Assembly: GCA_018334595.1 (NCBI GenBank) | Contig: JAGXLQ010000006.1 | Span: 1 to 20,351 of the forward strand | Source: Candidatus Bipolaricaulota bacterium | GTDB taxonomy: Bacteria; Bipolaricaulota; Bipolaricaulia; M55B111 | Length of the DNA stretch: 20,351 bases | Reading direction: 5' to 3' | Part shown: positions 1 through 6,803 of the stretch, piece by piece | Layout: each line of letters starts with the position of its first letter | Numbering within the stretch: position 1 is the stretch's first letter | Program-made: the position numbers and the translations under genes | The notes under the pieces: model-generated | Seen by the model: the letters and a program-made list of their open reading frames with translations, nothing else | Told to the model about the DNA's origin: nothing | Databases searched by the model: none

Positions 1-3000
1 CGGAGAACTCGTTAGACTTATTTGAGGTATCCCATCCAACCGTACTTCCAGGTGAGAACTCAACCGCACCAAGGGTGAGCTCGTCAAAGTCGAGAGATAG
101 TTGCGACGAGTTGGTGAAATCGATATCATGGTCGGAGAACAGGTCGTCGAGGTCCCCCTCCCCGTTTAGCTGTACCTTCACCCCGTAGTCAGTGCCCAGC
201 GGAACCCCCCTGGACGCTGAAAAGGTCCAGCTCATCTTCTCCGGGTCCTGGGTGCTGAAGGGTTCAAAGCGCAACGGATAGGCGTAATTCAGGGTGGCGT
301 TAATTCCCTCAAGGGGCGAGGCCGACAGAGAGGAGGTGAGGCCCGCCGACAGGGTCGAACTTTCGGCCTGTAAGTCCCTTTCCTCAAGGCCTGATAAACC
401 AAGTGAAACCGTCAGCCGGTCGTCCCAGAAAGACTTGCTGCCAAACAGGTCGAGTCCCAGGTCCCTGCTCTCTTCCCCCCTGGTCTGCCAGTAGACCTCG
501 GCATCGGTCTTCACAAACCCGTCCCAGATCACGAGAAGGGCCGTGTTGGTCACCAGAGGTCCTGGTTCCTCGGCAGTCAAGGTCGACAGCGAGTAATCCC
601 TGCTTAACTCAAGATCCAGGCCACTTATGATCTCCCCGCCGGCCGTAAATTTGGCGGAAAGGCTGTCCCGTTGGTCAAACTTTCCGATTTCGGAGTAAGC
701 CGGCTGAGTATATCCGAATCCCGTAGAGAAGAAGAACTCACGGGACCAAAGCTCAAACGTCTTATCCAGTCTTCCCTCGAGGGCAATACCCCGATCGGTG
801 TGAGTATCGGCGTCGATGTTTTTGAACCTATTGTCGTCCTGGCCGGGTATCCCCGTCTCCTCCGAGCTGGATTTTTTCAAGACGTCCAGCAGAGAGTAGA
901 CGGTAATATCGTAGTCGTCCTCGACCGTAAAACCCTTGCTTCCTGCCCAGATCCCCTGTTCGGAGGATATCGCAGTTATCTCCCTGTCTCCGTAGCGGGA
1001 GGAACCGCTGACGGAAGAGAAACCACTCTCTGTCCCATACCAGACCTCCCCGTCAGAGACCGAAACGGCGGTCACCTGAGGGCCTTCAACGACGATCCGT
1101 TCCTCGAGATCTTTGTCGAATTCGAATATACCGCTGGGGGTAACTGCGTACAGGTAGTCGTTCCCGGAGGACATATCGATGACCTCCTCGGATAGTTGGG
1201 GGTTGGGGCCACTCAACTCTTCTTCGTCCGGGTCGAAGACTTGGAGTCCGTCCACGGTACCGACCCACAGATAATCTCCGAAGTAAGCCAGATCCGTTAT
1301 CTCGGCGTCAGCAAAGAACTCGGCTCCCCGTGAGCCCCAGGGGTCATCCCCTCCGAGGTCCCCCACCTCGGCCGCGATCAGTCCAGACGTAGTCCCAGCC
1401 CAGATCGTCTCCCCGTCGCTGGCAAGGCTCAACGCGTTAACTTCCTCCAGGCCGGCCAGGTCGTAATAACTCTTCCAGTTAACTGCCCTATCGAACGGGG
1501 ACTCGCCTTCGAGCTGGATAGTAGTGATCCCCGAGTTCGCGGCAAAAACCAGGTAACTATTCACCAACAAGCCGTCCTGGACGACGTTTCCCGCCAGCCC
1601 GTCCCCGGGTCCGTAGTCTAACCACTCGCCTCCGTCCTCCACGGCGAAGCCGTCCTGGTGCCCAAAGACGGTGACCTCGTAACCCGCGCCACTTAAGTCC
1701 ACTATGTCGTTGATCCTGTTGGGAAGGTTTTTTCGCTCGTTGTCGTCAAACGGAAACTCGTTTATACTACCGCTTGCCCGGAGGTTAGCGTTCCACCCGT
1801 TCTGGTTAAACGTCGCTTCCAGCCCGCCCACGGTGTGGACATTGGGCATTATCGGTATGTCAATTGGAATTTCGCCGGACACCTCGTCTCTAGCCTGAAA
1901 AGCGCTGACGGATACCTCCAGGCCGTAATCGGACTCCAGGTTTACCTTCCCCCCATAGAGGTTCCGGGGATATTCGGCAAAGCCTCCGATCCCACCGCGG
2001 GCCCGCTCGTAATCGACCTTCAACTCGTCGTCCGGGCCAACGCTCTTAAACAACATTAGTGAGCCCGTCTCGTAATCTATGGAGTAATCCGTGTTCCTCT
2101 TTAACAACTTTCCGTTCAAGTACACGCGCTCGCTGTTAGGGGTAACGGAAAAGCCGAGCATGTAGATGTTGCCGGATATGTTGTACTTATAGGATATTTC
2201 CACTTCCTTCTTCCCCAAATCGGTAAAGAAGTCGCCGGGAAACTCCAGGTCGATGATCCCCTTCTCGGAATAGAGGTCGTAGTCGTAATCGGGTAGGTCC
2301 TCGATCGGGACCCACCCCCCTTCTTTGAAGACCCTTATCTCCACCGAGTTTTCCTCGATGCTGGTCTCCCCCAGAGCGTAGAAGCGGTTCTGGCGGTAGT
2401 CGGTCAAATTCACTTCCTCGTCACCGAGAACGAACCTCACATAGTCCTGAAGTCCCTTGAGGAACTTCCTCTCGTAATCGGTCCCCTCGTTGAACGGGTA
2501 TTCCTTCTGCTCTTCCTCGGGTAGATCATCGTTGTAGGTTGAGATATAGCTCTTTATCCTCGACCTCAACAGGGAGAGTCTTTCGGTTAACAGAACGAGG
2601 TGATAGCCCTCGGCATCGATAATTCTAAACTGGCTGGAAGTAAGGTCCTTGCTCTTCTCTTCCTCTATTGGGCCTTCCAGATACTCCAAGCCCCAGTCAC
2701 CGAGAAAGTTCCAGAGGTCCTCTTCCGGAAGAAAGTTAAGTGCCGGTTCGGTAAAACCTTCGACGTACTTACCCGTCAGGTTGTAATATTCCAGGCCACG
2801 GATATTCGTCCTATAGCCACGTTGGACCAGCTCTTCTTCTGTTTCAAACAGCGAAAAGTTGATTTCAGCGACCGCGGTCTTGCCATAGAAAACCTTGGTT
2901 TCCGATATGCCCTGCAAGCGACCTGTCATCACTTCCACGCCGCTCCCCTCGACCTCGCCTGACAGGCGGACGCCGAGTAACTTCTTGTTGTAGACGGTAA

Positions 3001-3391
3001 AGTCATCCTCCTGACCCACCACGAAGTCACCAAGAACACCGTCCCAGTTGTCGGTATCCATCTTCAGCTTAAACTCCTGCAGGTAGCCGGGGTCGCTATC
3101 GTCAAGATCGGCACTTAAGGTAAAGTACGGCTCGATCCGTCCTGACAGGTTGACGACCAGGGACTGATCCAGGGAAAGGGAGTTTGCAGGATAACCCGAC
3201 CTGGATAGACTGGCAGGGTCCCCCGCTCCGAAGTTGACGTCCCAAGTCTTCTTGCCGGTAAGGTCAACCTGAAACGAACCCGTTTGGACGGTAAGAGGGT
3301 AGGAAGTATAGCTAATTCCCAACAAAACCACCAGGAGGAGGATCGGGATATATATTCGTCTTGTCAGGGTACGTTTATTAATAATGATCAA
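1..3391 (-). CDS. Giant surface/outer-membrane protein with SprA-like motif and internal beta-propeller (partial)
   Basis: One uninterrupted minus-strand frame of about 1130 codons runs from a TTG start at 3391 off the left edge, so the C-terminus is missing. The N-terminus (about 1-33) is basic then hydrophobic, like a signal peptide. Residues 34-590 are beta-rich and acidic; near 420 the segment VYLNGKLLKRNTDYSIDYET resembles a repeat common in SprA/Sov-type and other giant surface proteins. From about 600 to 815 there are five or six blades of the form 'I..L....LW.GT..GL', for example ITDLAYFGDYLWVGTVDGL, matching two-component-regulator-type propellers. From about 880 onward the alternating polar/hydrophobic pattern suits an outer-membrane barrel. 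GAGG lies only 3 bases before the TTG; ATC or ATT codons just downstream are alternative starts. It starts 17 bases after the PorV-like gene, so it is co-transcribed. Surface location is well supported; SprA-like translocon function is inference, and another barrel or adhesin is possible. Confidence 0.6.
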   Translation of the reverse strand, partial: MIIINKRTLTRRIYIPILLLVVLLGISYTSYPLTVQTGSFQVDLTGKKTWDVNFGAGDPASLSRSGYPANSLSLDQSLVVNLSGRIEPYFTLSADLDDSDPGYLQEFKLKMDTDNWDGVLGDFVVGQEDDFTVYNKKLLGVRLSGEVEGSGVEVMTGRLQGISETKVFYGKTAVAEINFSLFETEEELVQRGYRTNIRGLEYYNLTGKYVEGFTEPALNFLPEEDLWNFLGDWGLEYLEGPIEEEKSKDLTSSQFRIIDAEGYHLVLLTERLSLLRSRIKSYISTYNDDLPEEEQKEYPFNEGTDYERKFLKGLQDYVRFVLGDEEVNLTDYRQNRFYALGETSIEENSVEIRVFKEGGWVPIEDLPDYDYDLYSEKGIIDLEFPGDFFTDLGKKEVEISYKYNISGNIYMLGFSVTPNSERVYLNGKLLKRNTDYSIDYETGSLMLFKSVGPDDELKVDYERARGGIGGFAEYPRNLYGGKVNLESDYGLEVSVSAFQARDEVSGEIPIDIPIMPNVHTVGGLEATFNQNGWNANLRASGSINEFPFDDNERKNLPNRINDIVDLSGAGYEVTVFGHQDGFAVEDGGEWLDYGPGDGLAGNVVQDGLLVNSYLVFAANSGITTIQLEGESPFDRAVNWKSYYDLAGLEEVNALSLASDGETIWAGTTSGLIAAEVGDLGGDDPWGSRGAEFFADAEITDLAYFGDYLWVGTVDGLQVFDPDEEELSGPNPQLSEEVIDMSSGNDYLYAVTPSGIFEFDKDLEERIVVEGPQVTAVSVSDGEVWYGTESGFSSVSGSSRYGDREITAISSEQGIWAGSKGFTVEDDYDITVYSLLDVLKKSSSEETGIPGQDDNRFKNIDADTHTDRGIALEGRLDKTFELWSREFFFSTGFGYTQPAYSEIGKFDQRDSLSAKFTAGGEIISGLDLELSRDYSLSTLTAEEPGPLVTNTALLVIWDGFVKTDAEVYWQTRGEESRDLGLDLFGSKSFWDDRLTVSLGLSGLEERDLQAESSTLSAGLTSSLSASPLEGINATLNYAYPLRFEPFSTQDPEKMSWTFSASRGVPLGTDYGVKVQLNGEGDLDDLFSDHDIDFTNSSQLSLDFDELTLGAVEFSPGSTVGWDTSNKSNEFS

Positions 3392-3408
3392 CTACCTCGA
3401 TATAACCG

Positions 3409-4353
3409 TTAAAACCTGAAGAAGAGAGAGACGATATGGGTCCCTTCAATATCCCCCTGATAAGCCACAAACCCCCAATCCAGCCTGAAAACATCGAAGT
3501 CCGCCGAAGCACCAAAGGTCCCCCCTCTGCCGTTGTAACCAGCCCGCAGGCCCAGCTGGTTGAACCACAGTTCGGCCCCCAGATGAGGGGTTAACTCCGT
3601 GACGTCACCCCCGGCAACCTCTTCCAGCTTGCCCTCGGCCTCGGCCAGCAAGTTTACCTCCGTCCCGTCCCTGACCGACAGCCCGTAGGAGAGTCCCGCC
3701 CTAACCACCCTGGAGAGTTCCTCCGTATGAGAGCCTCCATAAACTATACCAGACGAGATGGCGTTTTCGAAAGTCATACCGATCCGAAGCGGTTCAAACC
3801 TTAACATGAACGCCGGGTCAACCGACCAACCAAAGCCATCTGAACTGGGGTCGGTAGATACGTGTGAGTAATAACACTTTACCTTACCACCGACTGAAAA
3901 GTACGACCCCAACGGGAATCCCGCCGAGGCAATCCCCCCACCACTCAGATAGATAAAGCTTTCGTCGGTGGGAACACTAAAGTTGTTGGGAATCCGTACC
4001 GGGCCGGAGGAGAGAAGGCTTAAGTTTGCGCCAAAGTATTTGCCGGCAACTCCGAGCGAGCCGTAATTTAGTAGACCAAATCTTGGACTCCAGGCCGAAG
4101 ATATCCCCGCTTCCTCGAGGTAAGCAAGCGCGGCGGGGTTGTAGTATACTGCGTTCTCGTCGTCCGCAAGGGACGTAAACGCCCCGCCCATCCCGGCAGG
4201 CCTCGCCCCCACGTCGAGGCCGAAGAGAGCGGCCACCCCATCGTATTCTTCTGCCGTTGCCCTAAGTGAGCCAGACAAAGATAGGGTCAATACCGCTACT
4301 CCTAACAGCAACAAGACCAAAAATACCGGGGAGCTTTCAACGCACTTAGACAC
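3409..4353 (-). CDS. PorV/PorQ-family (UPF0164-like) outer-membrane protein
   Basis: A 314-aa protein with an N-terminal hydrophobic segment (about 12-33), probably a signal peptide. The mature start carries the family signature: GARPAGMGGAFTSLADDENA followed by VYYNPAAL (residues about 50-78). The remainder alternates polar and hydrophobic residues and ends in FRF, typical of an outer-membrane beta-barrel related to FadL. In Bacteroidota, PorV is the shuttle that carries T9SS substrates from the SprA channel to the sortase, but many relatives outside that system have unknown roles. The GTG start at 4353 has a strong AAGGAG site 8 bases upstream, and that site overlaps the last codons of the protease gene, so translation is tightly coupled (4-base gap). 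The family call is firm; a PorV-like shuttle role is inferred from its neighbours. Confidence 0.8.
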   Translation of the reverse strand: MSKCVESSPVFLVLLLLGVAVLTLSLSGSLRATAEEYDGVAALFGLDVGARPAGMGGAFTSLADDENAVYYNPAALAYLEEAGISSAWSPRFGLLNYGSLGVAGKYFGANLSLLSSGPVRIPNNFSVPTDESFIYLSGGGIASAGFPLGSYFSVGGKVKCYYSHVSTDPSSDGFGWSVDPAFMLRFEPLRIGMTFENAISSGIVYGGSHTEELSRVVRAGLSYGLSVRDGTEVNLLAEAEGKLEEVAGGDVTELTPHLGAELWFNQLGLRAGYNGRGGTFGASADFDVFRLDWGFVAYQGDIEGTHIVSLFFRF

Positions 4354-4357
4354 CAGT

Positions 4358-6622
4358 TCATCTCCTTATAACAAGTCGACTCAGGTCCGAACGCCGATCG
4401 TCCGTCCTGATTAAATAAATATACAGCCCGTTGGCCAGAAGTGAACCTCCTTCTCCAGTGAGGTCCCAGCGGTACTTCATACCACCCTCGAGCTGAGACC
4501 CCGCTACCTCCTTCACCAGCTGACCTAAGACGTTGTACACCTCTATCCTCGGCGCCGGGGAGTCCTCAGGATAACTGTAAAAGAGATCAACGTAATCCTG
4601 GGCGGGGTTGGGCGTAACTCGTACCCATAGGTCACCTTCGTCTTCGTCGTCAGGGAGGGAAACCCCGAACACGCTCTGTTTAACGTTCAGCTTGCCCGCC
4701 CCCCAGTCGTTCTGTTGAGAAAACCCGTTGGCGCTATCCGCACCGACCAGGAAGCTCTCCCTTACCTCCTCGGACGTGACCTCCGGGGCGGCATACCAAA
4801 CCAGAGCCGCCGACCCTGCCACGTGGGGGGCCGAGACGCTCGTGCCCGCCATGGCATAGTGTTTTCCGTCCGAAGCGAGGTAATAGCTATCGACGCTGGC
4901 CTCCGCGGAAAGGGTCGACAGAACCCACGCCCCGGGAGCAACCAGGTCCGGCTTCGGCCTCCCGTCCCTGGTCGGTCCTTTACTGGAGAACCCGGACAAA
5001 AGCCCCGTCGGATAGCCGCCAATTGAACTACCGTTCCAGCTGTCCCTGGTGTTGAAAGAACCGACAGTAACCACGCCGTATGCGTTTCCAGGCTCGGCTA
5101 TGGTCATATTGCTGTCGCCCTCGTTGAACTCCAGGGCTCGGTATCGTCCTCCCAGCAGGTTATCGCTCAACCATATGTCCAGCCTGGCATCGGTATTGGA
5201 CGTAATTACCAGATTCCATCGCCCCGGATCTGGTGGGGTATCCGGTTCCATATCACCCACACGGACGTATAGTTCGTTGTCTCCACCGTAAGCCGTCTCT
5301 CCGTTAGAGATGTAAACGGAACCGGACGACAGGACAAAGGAGTCTGCCTGACCGGTCCCCACCCAATCGGTCTCCTGGCCGTCCGGTCCTATCATTTTTG
5401 CCTCCAGGTCACCACCGGCCCCGTAAAACCCGTCGAGGGAGAAGTAATCAGAGGTGACCGAAGACGCGGAGTAAGACGGTAGGTCAACTGAATATTCCGC
5501 CTGCAAACCCGGATAGGCATCCAGCCCCAGATGTATTTTTTTATCGCCCGAGTTACCGGCGGAGACGGTGATCAGGTGGTCATCGGAGACGAGACTGGAT
5601 ATCCCCTGTTCAAACAGCGACGTGCCGTCGTGCGGCCCGGCTTGAGTCCCCAAAGATAGGTTGGTAATCACGACGGCTTTTCCCAGCTCGAACGCTTTTT
5701 CTTTTATATAACTCACACCGTCGATGATCCCGTTGGTAGAGAAGGTCGTCTTAACCACTATCAGGGAGGCCTCCGGAGCGACGCCGACGAAGCCGAGATC
5801 GGACGAGGAACCGTCACTGGCGATAACGCCGGACACGTGTGTCCCGTGCCCGTTTGAATCCTCCACCCTTACCGAACCAGTTGAGGGTCCGTAACCAGCA
5901 GCTATGTCGCTCTCTATCTGGCCTCGTGTATACTCACTACCGTACGAGTAACCGGCCGGCGGAAACGAGTACCCGTCCGTCTGATCCCAGATAAACGAGA
6001 TCCGGGAGGACTCCTCGCCGGGGACCTCATCGTCCGCGTCGTCACGAAAGTCAAGGTGGTCGTAATCGATCCCCGAGTCTACCACGCCAACGAGAACATC
6101 GGTACCCCTGTCAACCGGCGACCCCCCGTGTAAGCTATCGGCCCCGATCGCGGGGACACTTACAGTGAGACTCGGGTAAACGGGGCGAGCTGGAGACACG
6201 TAAACGACGTCATCTCTGCGAACGATCTCGTCGAGCGAAGCGACGTCGACAATTCCCGTGGCGACCTTGCCGACGGTCGTCTGTGTCTCCAGCCCCGGCA
6301 GTCTCACGTGGCTGGCCGGTTCGGTGAACTTTATCGTCACTCCCACGCCAACCCCCGTCCTCTTCGGGAGTTTACCCCCAGCAGGAGTCATTATCCCGTC
6401 CCTGTAGAGGTCGAGAGAACCGACAAAAGTTGCCAGGTCGGACTCTACCCTCTCTGTGCCTGGATCCCGGCCTGCATCAATCAGATAGGATATCATCGGG
6501 TCGGCCTTCTTCCGGACCCGATGAGGATCAGTCGGTCCAGCTGCAACCGGGTAAAAAAACAGGCCAACTAGGAGCAAAATGATCAGAGGTGTCGATAGAA
6601 CGGGAGAAAAGAATCTATTCAT
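4358..6622 (-). CDS. Secreted subtilisin-family (S8) protease with T9SS type-A-like C-terminal sorting domain
   Basis: A 754-aa preproprotein. Residues 1-28 form a signal peptide ending near PVAAG; about 40-150 look like an inhibitor-type propeptide. The catalytic residues are all visible: D182 in VVDSGID, H259 in NGHGTHVSG, oxyanion N357 in SAGNSGD and S595 in GTSVSAPHVAGS. A beta-rich insertion fills about 376-500. After an acidic linker (DDEDEGD, 658-664), residues 665-754 match a Por secretion tail: VRVTPNPAQDYVDLFY, IEVYNVLGQLVKEV, then W.L....G..L.NGLYIY and a basic end RLVIRR. In T9SS bacteria this domain directs passage across the outer membrane and is cleaved or anchored to lipopolysaccharide. 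Fourth-strand FlgD-type folds look similar, so the sorting role is likely rather than proven. The ATG at 6622 has almost no ribosome site of its own; it overlaps the TGA of a leader ORF (6619-6663). It is the first gene of a three-gene operon. Confidence 0.93.
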   Translation of the reverse strand: MNRFFSPVLSTPLIILLLVGLFFYPVAAGPTDPHRVRKKADPMISYLIDAGRDPGTERVESDLATFVGSLDLYRDGIMTPAGGKLPKRTGVGVGVTIKFTEPASHVRLPGLETQTTVGKVATGIVDVASLDEIVRRDDVVYVSPARPVYPSLTVSVPAIGADSLHGGSPVDRGTDVLVGVVDSGIDYDHLDFRDDADDEVPGEESSRISFIWDQTDGYSFPPAGYSYGSEYTRGQIESDIAAGYGPSTGSVRVEDSNGHGTHVSGVIASDGSSSDLGFVGVAPEASLIVVKTTFSTNGIIDGVSYIKEKAFELGKAVVITNLSLGTQAGPHDGTSLFEQGISSLVSDDHLITVSAGNSGDKKIHLGLDAYPGLQAEYSVDLPSYSASSVTSDYFSLDGFYGAGGDLEAKMIGPDGQETDWVGTGQADSFVLSSGSVYISNGETAYGGDNELYVRVGDMEPDTPPDPGRWNLVITSNTDARLDIWLSDNLLGGRYRALEFNEGDSNMTIAEPGNAYGVVTVGSFNTRDSWNGSSIGGYPTGLLSGFSSKGPTRDGRPKPDLVAPGAWVLSTLSAEASVDSYYLASDGKHYAMAGTSVSAPHVAGSAALVWYAAPEVTSEEVRESFLVGADSANGFSQQNDWGAGKLNVKQSVFGVSLPDDEDEGDLWVRVTPNPAQDYVDLFYSYPEDSPAPRIEVYNVLGQLVKEVAGSQLEGGMKYRWDLTGEGGSLLANGLYIYLIRTDDRRSDLSRLVIRR

Positions 6623-6663
6623 ATTATCCGCGGGATGATCTCCGAAACGGGTTCACGGAACAA
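6619..6663 (-). CDS. 14-codon leader ORF translationally coupled to the protease gene
   Basis: A short frame starting with TTG at 6663 and reading MFREPVSEIIPRII, then TGA. It has a far better ribosome site (GGAGG at 6669-6673, 5-base spacer) than the protease gene itself. Its stop overlaps the protease start as ATGA, the usual geometry for termination-reinitiation coupling. There is no run of one amino acid, so classic amino-acid attenuation is unlikely. Whether the peptide has a role of its own is unknown. Confidence 0.45.
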   Translation of the reverse strand: MFREPVSEIIPRII

Positions 6664-6668
6664 TTATT

Positions 6669-6673
6669 CCTCC
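6669..6673 (-). promoter_or_regulatory. Strong Shine-Dalgarno for the leader ORF
   Basis: GGAGG on the minus strand, five bases before the TTG at 6663. It lies 46 bases from the protease ATG, too far to serve that start directly. Confidence 0.5.
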
Positions 6674-6717
6674 AGATGACTTAATTCGTCATGGCCCCCG
6701 GCACACAGTTGACGATC

Positions 6718-6748
6718 GGGCCGACCTCTTCTCCACGGAGATGGGCCC
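6718..6748 (-). other. GC-rich hairpin in the protease operon leader
   Basis: On the minus strand TTGGGCC can pair with GGCCCGA, enclosing an inner TCTC/GAGA stem with a short loop. The 3' arm can also pair with a later GGGCC at 6693-6697, so alternative folds exist. There is no run of T after either stem, so it is not a simple terminator. It matches no riboswitch class I recognise. Confidence 0.35.
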
Positions 6749-6766
6749 AATTACCAATAGCCAAAT

Positions 6767-6794
6767 GTTATAAGTTATTAGCGCCTGGTTCAAA
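6767..6794 (-). promoter_or_regulatory. Possible promoter for the protease/PorV-like/giant-protein operon
   Basis: TTGAAC (6788-6793) and TATAAC (6767-6772) are separated by 15 bases, or 16 if the -35 box is read as TTTGAA. The spacing is short, so this is tentative. It lies just downstream of the PriA-like stop codon and would give a leader of roughly 140 bases. Confidence 0.35.
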
Positions 6795-6803
6795 TAGGAA
6801 GGG

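Noticed and set aside
671..1195. 174-codon plus-strand open frame
   Set aside because: It lies antisense to the giant surface gene, whose frame is open throughout with propeller and barrel patterns. The plus-strand product resembles no family and has no ribosome site.
2600..2962. 120-codon plus-strand open frame
   Set aside because: Antisense shadow of the same giant gene with no recognisable motif.
6623..6803. Known riboswitch in the protease leader
   Set aside because: I compared the visible motifs with c-di-GMP and other common classes and saw no conserved core; only generic GC hairpins are present.
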